Origin: an uncultured Lachnospiraceae bacterium
GTDB lineage: Bacteria > Bacillota > Clostridia > Lachnospirales > Lachnospiraceae
Reading direction: 5' to 3'
NCBI GenBank assembly: GCA_902782965.1
Contig: CACZPG010000246.1
Span: 1 to 11,227 of the forward strand
Length of the DNA stretch: 11,227 nucleotides
Positions within the stretch are counted from its first letter, which is position 1, and every line of letters starts with the position of its first letter. Shown piece by piece: positions 1 through 7,970 of this stretch. The notes under the pieces were generated by a model. The model did no database searches. It saw nothing but the letters and a program-made list of their open reading frames with translations, and was not told where the DNA came from. The position numbers and the translations under genes are program-made.

Positions 1-24
1 CCTCTGAAGCCTCCTCTGAAGCCT
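1..24. repeat. 12-bp perfect tandem repeat in the 3' end of the YfhO gene
   Basis: The unit CCTCTGAAGCCT occurs twice back to back (1-12 and 13-24) and may continue beyond the window. Read on the minus strand it encodes an acidic repeat of Glu, Ala, Ser and Glu in the tail after the last membrane segment (seen: ...NEASEEASE). A length that is a multiple of three keeps the frame if copy number changes. Confidence 0.8.
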
Positions 25-2644
25 CATTTTTCTCACTTTTTGAAATGCCATTCTTTCTGATCACAAGGGACATAATTATAAAGAGAAGCCATCCTATCAC
101 GCTGAGTAGGATACCTGCTTTCATTCCCTCAGGAATGAACTTAAGCTCTATATCATGCTCACCTTCATCCAGCCACAGACACAGGAAACCATCACCTGTT
201 TCCTCCGGATAATATTCTTCTCCATCAATATATGCACGCCAGCCTTCATCATACGGAATAGTGGTGAAGAGAAGCTGATTCTTCTCCATATGGACTGTTC
301 CCTTTACTGTATTATCCGTCATTTCAGTTACGATCATTTCACGTTTCTGAAGTTCGCCCCTGAATCTTGAAAGGTTATCCTTATTCAACGTAGACAGGAA
401 CATGGAAACGGAACCTTCAGGGGAATAGTCCTCAGAGAATTCCATTGTGAATCTTACTATGTCTCCCGCTTTCAGGTCTCCCAGATCCATAAGCTGAGTC
501 TGATATCTTCCGGAGGCCTTCTGAGCATCATTAACACAGTAGATTATATTTTCCAGATAATTACCCCTTATATTAATAATGTATCTTGCATCCTCTGGAA
601 TGATCATTGTAGCATTTATAGTTATTGTATCGCCATAACCATCACTGTAATATATCAGATCCGGCGTATTCGAATCGAATTCAGGAGTACAATTCTCACC
701 GGAAACAGAATACATGGTATGTACATCATCGAAGAGCTTTCCTACATGAACTGATTTATCAACAAAATCATTAATTACTTCTGCAGAATTATAAGAGCCT
801 GTATCCCAGTTATCTACTCCATCATCCAATGCGAAGCCTATTGACATGGCATTCTTATTCTCTAATACTCTTACTCCGTCAGAATTGTATACTATTGGAT
901 AATCATTCTCCATAGGATAATAATCCCCGTCCTTCAGATAAATGTATCTGACACCGAGCAGATCATTGGTTACAGGATTCGATCCCAGGAAAAGAAATTC
1001 GTTGGAGCCGGTATAGAAACCAAGATGAGACATTGCATCAACCATATCTCCTCTTACTGTTGTACAGAAGGTTCCTATACTTCTCATATTATTATAGGTA
1101 TTCTCATCCAGCATTATCGGAGATACCACATCTGACCTGTAGAATGTACAGCCCTTTGTTTCTGCCAGGTGATCAACCTCTGTTACGGCGGTCTGCATTC
1201 TATCCGAATAACTCATATAATAACCACCATCACAGGTGCCATGATCAGAAATACCTAACCAGGCATTTGTCATCATTTCACTGGCAATAAAGAAAAACAG
1301 GATTACCGACAGGCCAATAGTTTTAAGTTTCTGTTCCTCGGCAAGCATCAGTATCACAGCATATATTACTATCAGACTGTAGGAAACTATCATTACGACA
1401 AGCGCCGGAAATACCCCCGTCATATCCGTTTTATAATAAATGACTGCAAGAAGAATACTACTTGCAATTGTACCGGCTACTATGGAGACTATTCCTACAT
1501 TTCTAATGTCCCGAATTACGTCATAGGCCATATATATCAAGACAAATATATACATAAACGAGAACCTGTTAGGAATTCCAAACTGGTTGTGAAATCCGTG
1601 CCATATGAAATTCAGCTGTTCCTGATTCATGCTGATAAGCAGGAGGGCAACAAGAAGACCTTTTCTTATTTTCTCTGCTATAGGAATATTCTTAGAGAAG
1701 AAATAAACAAAGAACAGTACATATACGATCATTCCGGCAAAAAGATTGGCATTTCCATCAAAGGAATCCATAGTTACCGGCTTTATCAGAATATACTGAT
1801 GCTTCAGAAGTTCCAGAAAACTCTGATACCATTTAAATCCGGGCATCGAGCTGCCTGCTGAAGCAGTTTTCATTATAGCAAGATAAGCCATAATAAGTGA
1901 AAAGGCTGCCATCAGAGCTGACAGAAGAGAGGCTCCTGCAAACTTAAGGCCATCAATAAAGAAGCCCTTCACATTCCTATGACCTGTAGCAAGAAACCAC
2001 AGAATCATAAAAATACAAATTATGAAAGAGATATAATAATTACAGTACATACTGTAAAACAATGCCAGAATATACATTCCTGGAGCATTTCTGGTCATCA
2101 GCCTTTCAAATCCCAGGATAATAAGAGGAAAAACCATGATGCAGTCCAGCCACATGATATTCCAGTAATATCCGCAAATGTATGTAGAAAGCGCATAGCA
2201 TAAAGACATGGCTGTCACTATCAGATTGTTTCTGACTTCATTATCCCTGCGAGACAGCAGGAACCCGAAGCAGCCGGCTGATAAAGCTATCTTCAATGCA
2301 ACCAGCAGAGAGAACATTCCGATAATACCTTTTCTGGAGAAAAATACCAGAAGAAGATTAAAAGGTGACGCCATATAGTACAGGAGCAAAGACTGAAAAT
2401 TCTGTCCCAGACCTACATCCCAGGTATAAAGAAGGCTCTTTCCATGAAGCAGCTTATCCTGGTAATCACTCATAAAAGGAATATACTGGTGAATACTGTC
2501 AACCAGTGTAAATGAATTATAACCAAAAGGGGCCACCCGGTCTATCATCATATACATAAGCATAAAAACAGCTGTAAGAGCCATTGCCAGAAGCCATGAC
2601 CAGTTATTATCAAGAAAGCCCTTATTTTTGTTATTATCTGCCAT
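1..2644 (-). CDS. YfhO-family polytopic membrane protein (GT-C-like), 3' end cut by window edge
   Basis: This frame is open from ATG 2644-2642 to the left edge (881 codons visible, no stop), so the C-terminus is missing. The start has a GGAG at 2659-2656, 11 nt upstream. The N-terminus is hydrophobic (residues about 17-35), followed by a loop with D49 and HQYIPF, then YTWDVGLG (73-80) and MASPFNLLL (91-99), the typical N-terminal signature of YfhO proteins. Many membrane segments follow to about residue 465. A large extracytoplasmic region comes next (about 470-838, containing LLGVRYIY near 562), then a final membrane segment at about 841-861 and a charged tail. YfhO proteins are GT-C-fold enzymes; B. 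subtilis YfhO is known to take part in lipoteichoic acid glycosylation using undecaprenyl-phosphate sugar. The sugar and acceptor here are unknown. It follows the GH9 gene by 97 bases and may share its transcript. Family assignment is confident; function is inferred from the family. Confidence 0.92.
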   Translation of the reverse strand, partial: MADNNKNKGFLDNNWSWLLAMALTAVFMLMYMMIDRVAPFGYNSFTLVDSIHQYIPFMSDYQDKLLHGKSLLYTWDVGLGQNFQSLLLYYMASPFNLLLVFFSRKGIIGMFSLLVALKIALSAGCFGFLLSRRDNEVRNNLIVTAMSLCYALSTYICGYYWNIMWLDCIMVFPLIILGFERLMTRNAPGMYILALFYSMYCNYYISFIICIFMILWFLATGHRNVKGFFIDGLKFAGASLLSALMAAFSLIMAYLAIMKTASAGSSMPGFKWYQSFLELLKHQYILIKPVTMDSFDGNANLFAGMIVYVLFFVYFFSKNIPIAEKIRKGLLVALLLISMNQEQLNFIWHGFHNQFGIPNRFSFMYIFVLIYMAYDVIRDIRNVGIVSIVAGTIASSILLAVIYYKTDMTGVFPALVVMIVSYSLIVIYAVILMLAEEQKLKTIGLSVILFFFIASEMMTNAWLGISDHGTCDGGYYMSYSDRMQTAVTEVDHLAETKGCTFYRSDVVSPIMLDENTYNNMRSIGTFCTTVRGDMVDAMSHLGFYTGSNEFLFLGSNPVTNDLLGVRYIYLKDGDYYPMENDYPIVYNSDGVRVLENKNAMSIGFALDDGVDNWDTGSYNSAEVINDFVDKSVHVGKLFDDVHTMYSVSGENCTPEFDSNTPDLIYYSDGYGDTITINATMIIPEDARYIINIRGNYLENIIYCVNDAQKASGRYQTQLMDLGDLKAGDIVRFTMEFSEDYSPEGSVSMFLSTLNKDNLSRFRGELQKREMIVTEMTDNTVKGTVHMEKNQLLFTTIPYDEGWRAYIDGEEYYPEETGDGFLCLWLDEGEHDIELKFIPEGMKAGILLSVIGWLLFIIMSLVIRKNGISKSEKNEASEEASE

Positions 2645-2675
2645 TGTTAAACTATCTCCGGTTATAGAATGCTTA

Positions 2676-2701
2676 AGGTGCCAAAATTTCTTCCGGCACC
2701 T
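2676..2701 (-). other. Intergenic hairpin between the GH9 and YfhO genes
   Basis: Perfect 7-bp arms (AGGTGCC at 2676-2682, GGCACCT at 2695-2701) flank a 12-nt loop, 41 nt after the GH9 stop and 32 nt before the YfhO start. No run of T follows the stem on the minus strand (the sequence continues TTAAGCATT), so it is not a standard intrinsic terminator. It could be an mRNA-stabilising processing element, a weak terminator or attenuator, or a binding site. Confidence 0.5.
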
Positions 2702-2711
2702 GAAACAATTA

Positions 2712-2738
2712 ATTATTCATGTAAAATACAATTATCAA
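2712..2738 (-). promoter_or_regulatory. Weak candidate promoter for the YfhO gene
   Basis: On the minus strand TTGATA (2738-2733; 5 of 6 to the -35 consensus) is followed after a short 15-bp spacer by AATAAT (2717-2712; 5 of 6 to the -10 consensus). The spacer is shorter than the usual 17 bp and the region is AT-rich, so this may be chance. If real, transcription would begin just before the 2701-2676 hairpin, placing it at the extreme 5' end of the message. Confidence 0.25.
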
Positions 2739-2741
2739 GAC

Positions 2742-5087
2742 CTACTGCTCTGCCGCAAGAAGATAGATCAGCGGAGAATTCCAGTAGATTGCAACTTCAT
2801 TAGTTGAATAACTCTGTGCATTATCCACATAGCTCATCGCAGCACTTTCTTCTTTAAGTACTGCTATCGCATATGGATCATCAAGATTCTTATCCGGTCC
2901 ACCTACAAGCATTCCACTTATAGCCATTCCGGCCACCTGTGAAGGTCTGTGGTGAGGATTCTCAGGTGTAAGTGTTCCATATCCGGTTACAAAGCAATAA
3001 CCCAATGCATTCGTTCCGAGAATATAATCCAGCTGTAAGCCTGCCAGCTCACTGTAAGCCGAATCTCCGGTTACAATGGCAGCCATGTACAGAAGCATTC
3101 CGTCATTAGCGACTCTCATATTGCTACCCCAGTCAAAACCACTTCCGAAGCATAGATTGTATCCCGTATTCATAGACTGCTTAACCAGTTCATCAGCCTT
3201 TTCCTTAATACGCTGCTTACCTGTTTCACTAAGGTCACTGTCGTCACACAGAGCCAGATCATAATCAGCATAGATTCCGATATCTGCCCATCCGAGACCT
3301 TCCTTAATATCCGAAGGCTTTGTATCATCAAGAAATGCCTTAGTTTTATCTACGCCTGCAATATAGAGTTCAGCAGCCGCCCAGTATCTCTCATCAAGAG
3401 TACTGGAATCCGGATATTCACCGGTTACAATACCCTGTGGATTATGAAATCCTGTAAAGCTGTCAAGACCATCAATATAATCCCAGGCCTTTTCGGCAGC
3501 ACTCAGAGCAGCTTCACTGAAATCCGGATCAATATCCTTATAAACTACCGATGCCTTGGCAAGAACAGCTGCAAAATCTCCTGTAGCTGTTACCGAAATC
3601 GGTGAAAGAATCAGCTGGTCAGTTTCATCCTGAGGAGGAACTGTCTCCGGGAATACCTCACAGGTAACCTTATGATAAACTCCTCCTGTCTCCGGATCCT
3701 GCATCTTCAGCATCCAGTCAAGACCAACTCTGGCTTCATCAAGTATATCAGGGACTCCATTTCCACTTTCAGGAATTCCCATGTCATCATCATTCACTCC
3801 GAAATCAGTGTAACTGAGCAGCAGGTCTGCTATAGTCTTAGCCGTTGAAACTGTATATCTTCCGTAATCACCGGCATCATGCCAGCCACCACTTACATCA
3901 ACAGCTCCACTATCCGGACTGTCATAGATTACGGCTTTATCCGTATGACAGGCAGGATGGCTGAACTCGCTTCCATCATCAAGAGCCACTCCGCATCTCT
4001 GTCTATACAGCATCAATACCGTATCACGATAAATTTCAATATAAGGATCTACCCCTACATAAAAGGCGTAACTTGCACCTTCATTAGTATAAATATAGTA
4101 TTGTCCCGGTTCGGTAACTTCAGAGAAATCAGCCTGTCTTACGTTCATATCAGCACCGTAATCATATATAGGCTCTCCAAGATTTCCAACATAAACTGTT
4201 TCATTGGTATCCGAATTACATACTATAAATTCTTCTTTGTCCGTAGTATCTGTCTTAACAACAGCTATCTTCTTGTCATCAGGTTTATAGCCCATCTGAT
4301 TAACTGCTACATTAACATATGTAGGAAGAGCAGAAACCTCAATGGCATTTGAAGCATCCTTAATTTCAAGTTTAATATTATCTATATAGACATTATGCTC
4401 TCCCGGATCAGAAGACATATCGTCCATCTTTCCCATATTGAATACAAGACGTGGTGCAGGATCTGATTTCTCAGTCATCTCGAAGTCTACAGAGAAATTA
4501 GTAACCTCCGGACCCACATCAATCTTCTCTCCCTGATAAGCATGATAATCACCACCATTTATCTGAAGACGATATTCAACCTTTCTGGCTATATCTGAAG
4601 AGATGTCAAAGCTATAGGTATATACACATTTCTCACTAAGAGAGAAACCATCCCAGTAAACCTGATTTGCATAATCCAGAGTTCCGCAGTTCTTTATAGT
4701 TGCTACCAGCTGTCCATCCTTATTTCCCAGATCGAAGGAACCACCGTTTGTATAGGATACAAACCCATCCACATCATTATCATCAAAATTAATATCTACG
4801 ACTACGTCTCCACTCTTTAGCTGAGCTGACTCATTTCCACCTTCAGATGAAAATGCATCCTCTCTCAACGCGGGACCTGTTCCCTTCAAAGAGCTTTCTA
4901 CCGGCTGGTTACCAGCCTGATCACTCTCAGAATCGGCATCCGATGGGGATCCATCCGACTCAGCCTCCTGCTGAACAGCTGCTTCACTACTGCCCTCAGT
5001 AGTTTCAGTACCGGCGTTTCCACAGGCAGACAGACTTAATGCCATTACAGCAGCGAGAATAATTGCTGTTATCCTTCTTTTTCTCAT
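2742..5087 (-). CDS. Surface lipoprotein cellulase: CBM4/9 - Ig-like - glycoside hydrolase family 9
   Basis: A 781-residue glucanase probably anchored on the outer face of the membrane and cleaving beta-1,4-glucan. It starts with a lipoprotein signal (KRR, hydrophobic core, lipobox LSAC with lipidated C22). A Ser/Gly/Glu/Asp-rich flexible linker follows (23-92). A beta-rich carbohydrate-binding region of the CBM4/9 type spans about 93-242, ending in VYIDNIKLE. The CelD-type N-terminal Ig-like domain is about 255-345 (VNQMGYKPD at 262-270). The GH9 catalytic domain is about 350-780, with DAGDYGRY at 404-411 (D404/D407, nucleophilic water activation), the PHHRPS active-site region at 711-716, and NEVAIYWNSP at 763-772 with E764 as the likely catalytic acid. 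All GH9 key residues are present, so it should be active. CBM4-Ig-GH9 order matches clostridial CbhA/CelK, but without dockerin or CBM3. It has a strong GGAGG at 5098-5094, 6 nt from the ATG, and begins 29 bases after hisA, so co-transcription is likely. Confidence 0.95.
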   Translation of the reverse strand: MRKRRITAIILAAVMALSLSACGNAGTETTEGSSEAAVQQEAESDGSPSDADSESDQAGNQPVESSLKGTGPALREDAFSSEGGNESAQLKSGDVVVDINFDDNDVDGFVSYTNGGSFDLGNKDGQLVATIKNCGTLDYANQVYWDGFSLSEKCVYTYSFDISSDIARKVEYRLQINGGDYHAYQGEKIDVGPEVTNFSVDFEMTEKSDPAPRLVFNMGKMDDMSSDPGEHNVYIDNIKLEIKDASNAIEVSALPTYVNVAVNQMGYKPDDKKIAVVKTDTTDKEEFIVCNSDTNETVYVGNLGEPIYDYGADMNVRQADFSEVTEPGQYYIYTNEGASYAFYVGVDPYIEIYRDTVLMLYRQRCGVALDDGSEFSHPACHTDKAVIYDSPDSGAVDVSGGWHDAGDYGRYTVSTAKTIADLLLSYTDFGVNDDDMGIPESGNGVPDILDEARVGLDWMLKMQDPETGGVYHKVTCEVFPETVPPQDETDQLILSPISVTATGDFAAVLAKASVVYKDIDPDFSEAALSAAEKAWDYIDGLDSFTGFHNPQGIVTGEYPDSSTLDERYWAAAELYIAGVDKTKAFLDDTKPSDIKEGLGWADIGIYADYDLALCDDSDLSETGKQRIKEKADELVKQSMNTGYNLCFGSGFDWGSNMRVANDGMLLYMAAIVTGDSAYSELAGLQLDYILGTNALGYCFVTGYGTLTPENPHHRPSQVAGMAISGMLVGGPDKNLDDPYAIAVLKEESAAMSYVDNAQSYSTNEVAIYWNSPLIYLLAAEQ

Positions 5088-5116
5088 AACAATCCTCCAA
5101 ATAAGGTAAAGATTAA

Positions 5117-5911
5117 TTACTGGGGATTTCCCACATAGTTGAGAACCTCATGGAAATCCATATCTCCTCCGAAGATATTAAGTGCGCTTCCTATCGTAAC
5201 GTCAATCTTATCATTCCCCAGTTGTCTTATGGTATCCAGATCTTCGAAACTAGATACTCCTCCGGCATAAGTTATCGGCAGATCACCCTTCCAGCTTCCA
5301 AGAAGACGGATCAGCTCAATATCAATTCCGCTCTTTCTTCCTTCTGCATCAACAGCATGGATCAGATATTCATCTGCATATTCCTGAAGTTTTGTCATAG
5401 TCTCATGACTCAGAACTGTATCCGTAAATTTCTGCCAGCGATCAGTCACTATATAATAATCAGAGCCTTCCCCGGATGATTTCTTTCTGCAGGAAAGATC
5501 CAGCACCAGATGTTCCTTTCCTACTAATCCTACCAGTTCATTCAGCCTGTCATAATCAATTATTCCATCTCTGAATACATAAGAGGTCACGATAACATGA
5601 GACGCACCAAGCTTAATATAGCTTTCAGCATTCTCCGATGTAACTCCGCCTCCGATCATAAAGCCCTGAGGATATTCACTCATAGCATCAGAGGCCGCTC
5701 TCAGATCTTCGCGGTATTCTTTGGTACCCGCCTTATTCAGCAGGATAATATGGCCTCCCGGAAGCTTGCAGTTCTTATACAGTCTTCCGAAGAAAGAAGC
5801 TCCATGCTCTGAAATATAATTGGTATCAGCCCCTGTTATATCATCCAGGGAACCTCCCACTATCTGTTTAACTTTTCCATCATGTATATCTATGCACGGT
5901 CTGATTCTCAT
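5117..5911 (-). CDS. hisA: Eukaryotic-type HisA (HIS6-like) ProFAR isomerase
   Basis: Catalyses the Amadori isomerisation of ProFAR to PRFAR in histidine biosynthesis, in the cytoplasm. The 264-residue (beta/alpha)8 protein matches yeast HIS6 (261 aa) from end to end: CIDIHDGKVKQIVGG (6-20), TNYISEH (30-36), GGG (87-89), VIVTSYVF (106-113), VLDLSCRK (136-143), DRWQKFTD (157-164), EYLIHAVDAEG (181-191), YAGGV (215-219), GSALNIFGG (241-249). D8 is the expected catalytic base; D138 and D188 are other candidates at strand ends. The usual bacterial VDLDGA element is replaced by IILLNK (55-60), as in eukaryotic forms. An in-frame GTG at 5956 would add 15 residues, but it lies upstream of the predicted transcription start and the ATG at 5911 has the ribosome site. 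It follows a membrane-protein gene and precedes the GH9 gene; no other his gene is present. Identification is strong; origin by transfer is inference. Confidence 0.93.
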   Translation of the reverse strand: MRIRPCIDIHDGKVKQIVGGSLDDITGADTNYISEHGASFFGRLYKNCKLPGGHIILLNKAGTKEYREDLRAASDAMSEYPQGFMIGGGVTSENAESYIKLGASHVIVTSYVFRDGIIDYDRLNELVGLVGKEHLVLDLSCRKKSSGEGSDYYIVTDRWQKFTDTVLSHETMTKLQEYADEYLIHAVDAEGRKSGIDIELIRLLGSWKGDLPITYAGGVSSFEDLDTIRQLGNDKIDVTIGSALNIFGGDMDFHEVLNYVGNPQ

Positions 5912-5919
5912 GATGTTTT

Positions 5920-5926
5920 CCCCCTT
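5920..5926 (-). promoter_or_regulatory. Ribosome binding site that fixes the hisA start
   Basis: Minus-strand AAGGGGG (one mismatch to AAGGAGG) ends 8 nt before ATG 5911-5909. This is normal spacing, so it supports that ATG over the upstream in-frame GTG at 5956. Confidence 0.8.
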
Positions 5927-5954
5927 TTTATAAACGCTCACCCAGTACTTAATC

Positions 5955-5983
5955 ACTATATCAGATTAAGTGCCATTGCTCAA
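5955..5983 (-). promoter_or_regulatory. Sigma-A-type promoter for hisA
   Basis: On the minus strand TTGAGC (5983-5978; 4 of 6 to the -35 consensus), an exact 17-bp spacer, then TATAGT (5960-5955; 5 of 6 to the -10 consensus) preceded by TGA, giving an extended -10. The predicted start of transcription is near 5948, with a leader of about 37 nt to the hisA ATG. The -35 box begins a few bases after the stop of the upstream gene. Seen by eye, not by scoring. Confidence 0.65.
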
Positions 5984-5986
5984 CTA

Positions 5987-7927
5987 TCACTTAAATGTTT
6001 TCTCTACGAGTGCCGACAGCATATTCATCATTTCCAGTCCCATCAACATAGAAAGCTTCTCCCTGTATCTCGGAATTTCATTTCTTAGTTTGATCATGGA
6101 TACCGGTATCATTGCATAAATAATGATTGGAATGAAATATCTGGGCTGAATGCCATCTATAGTATTCTTTCCCACCGGCGTATAGCCTGCATATAAGGAC
6201 GCCATTATCAGCAGTGAACATACTGCTAAAATGCTGATACATATCCAGAGAAGTTTTCTTTTCATATGACTGTCCTTGAATTCATATTTATCCGGGTCTA
6301 TTGCAGCTCCCGCCATTACAAGGAAACCTGTAAGTCTTGTTAAAGCAGTGAATGTATCATAGTAACTTATATTCTCTATATGAGAGGTCATGCTGTCTGA
6401 AATGTATTTTATGAATGTACGGACTGTATCAGGTATATGACTGAAAACATAACTTATCTGTCTTGCAACATTTACATCTCCGTTTCTGTCTTCGACAAAA
6501 GGAAACTTCTTCATCAGGAGCACCTGCCAGAGTGCAAATACGATCATGAGAACTGCCCCTGTCACACATACAGCCATATACCTTTTCTTACCGATTTTAC
6601 TTCCCGGTATCAGAAATACCATCAGAAGAATCGGGGAATATATCATATATTTAACGGAGACTATTATCACAGCAGTAATGATCAGCGCTGCCCTTTCCTT
6701 TCCCGTGAGCCTGAGTTCCTGATCAAAGAAATGTCTCAGACATATGGAGGTATATAGAAGGGAAGCTGATATTACCAGAGGATCGATGGAAAATGATGCA
6801 GCAAGCCAGATGCTGATCGGAAGAGTCGAAACCGCAAAGAACATTCCCTTATAATATTCTGCTTTCTTAATGGCGAAGTAACAGAGCAGAACATATATAA
6901 GAAATGTAATAAGCCGCCCCAGATAGATAACAACCACTGCCGGAAGTCCTAAAACCCTGCAGAGGAATATTCCTGCTGCCGCAAAGCAGTGATTAACCGG
7001 AACCACCGAAGACATATACGGATTAACATAGAAATCCCGTTTGGAGCTGAAGGACTGCAGCCATCGGTCAGGATTCTGATACAGACTCTTGACGCTCATA
7101 CTGTTATCAACAATATCCGAATAATTAACAGATACATTTCCTCCTATCTGACCTATGCGGATCACATCATCAAAATCTCCCTGACTGATCATGAAGGATC
7201 TGAAGAAATGGGTGGATTCATCTATTGCATGTGGAAAAGGATTGAATACAACCGACAGGAGCCCCAGGAAAAACGCAAGAATAATAAAGTTTTTCTCATA
7301 ACAGTCAGAAATATTAATTACAAATAATAAAGATGTAATTATCAGCAGAATCCAGCAGATAATCCTGACCACCTGAAGTCCATAGTCATAGAAACCGATT
7401 TTCATCATAAGAGTTCCACCGATTACCTTGCCATTTACAGTGGCACTCAGACTTTCACCATCCTTTGCACGATACCACAGACTCACTCCGTCCGAAGACT
7501 TATTAACCGTAGAGGTGATCCTGGCTATGAATTTTCTGCCTTTGGACTGCTTTACCTCATCAAATAATACTGTATAGAAACTCTTGTCTTCTAATAGAGA
7601 CATATCTATTTCTTCCTGAGCAATCGCTTCTCCCGATTCTGAAAGCAGCGAAAATAAAACCTTCCCGTATTTCTGTTCACCCATCGTATCAAAATATAAG
7701 GCAACCGAGCACATATTATCATATTGGGATACAAAAGACTGGGTGACAGTAGTCTCTGAGCTTATAGGGTCTATCACATTAAGCACTTCTCCACTGCTTA
7801 TCTCAGAGCTGCTTATCGAACCCCTTCCCATTTTGAAAGGATTTAAGACAAATAAAACCACAGCCCAGAAAAGAGCTGTGATTATAAGAAATGTTCTGTT
7901 CTTTAATTTCAGATTCTTAACGAACAT
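5987..7927 (-). CDS. DUF2142-family polytopic membrane protein (GT-C-like)
   Basis: A 646-residue integral membrane protein. An N-terminal membrane anchor (about 11-29) is followed by an extracytoplasmic beta-rich segment (about 35-178) and then a block of membrane helices starting near 184. The loop NPFPHAIDESTHFFRSF (229-245), with D236 and E237 next to H240 and R243, is the hallmark acidic motif of DUF2142 proteins. The C-terminal QPRYFIPI (594-601) corresponds to the family's QGRYFLP element before the last helix. DUF2142 proteins are widely regarded as GT-C-like glycosyltransferases of cell-surface polysaccharide loci, but biochemical proof is scarce, so the substrate is unknown. An AAGG at 7939-7936 lies 8 nt before the ATG. 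It follows the MATE gene by 43 bases with no terminator, so it is probably on the same transcript. The N-terminal extracytoplasmic insertion is longer than I expect in minimal members. Family assignment is good; activity is inference. Confidence 0.87.
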   Translation of the reverse strand: MFVKNLKLKNRTFLIITALFWAVVLFVLNPFKMGRGSISSSEISSGEVLNVIDPISSETTVTQSFVSQYDNMCSVALYFDTMGEQKYGKVLFSLLSESGEAIAQEEIDMSLLEDKSFYTVLFDEVKQSKGRKFIARITSTVNKSSDGVSLWYRAKDGESLSATVNGKVIGGTLMMKIGFYDYGLQVVRIICWILLIITSLLFVINISDCYEKNFIILAFFLGLLSVVFNPFPHAIDESTHFFRSFMISQGDFDDVIRIGQIGGNVSVNYSDIVDNSMSVKSLYQNPDRWLQSFSSKRDFYVNPYMSSVVPVNHCFAAAGIFLCRVLGLPAVVVIYLGRLITFLIYVLLCYFAIKKAEYYKGMFFAVSTLPISIWLAASFSIDPLVISASLLYTSICLRHFFDQELRLTGKERAALIITAVIIVSVKYMIYSPILLMVFLIPGSKIGKKRYMAVCVTGAVLMIVFALWQVLLMKKFPFVEDRNGDVNVARQISYVFSHIPDTVRTFIKYISDSMTSHIENISYYDTFTALTRLTGFLVMAGAAIDPDKYEFKDSHMKRKLLWICISILAVCSLLIMASLYAGYTPVGKNTIDGIQPRYFIPIIIYAMIPVSMIKLRNEIPRYREKLSMLMGLEMMNMLSALVEKTFK

Positions 7928-7970
7928 AGGTTATACCTTGAACAATAAATTAAGTTTCAACGAGCCATAC

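Noticed and set aside
3879..4352. A 157-codon plus-strand open frame inside the cellulase gene
   Set aside because: Fully antisense to the conserved Ig-like and GH9 coding sequence, with no recognisable domain; explained by codon bias of the real gene.
5912..5956. GTG start giving a 279-residue HisA
   Set aside because: The extra 15 residues have no counterpart in HIS6, the GTG overlaps the predicted -10 box, and the ATG at 5911 has the ribosome site.
7928..7970. TTGAAA and TATAAC as a promoter before the DUF2142 gene
   Set aside because: The spacer would be 19 bp and the -10 would lie between the ribosome site and the start codon.
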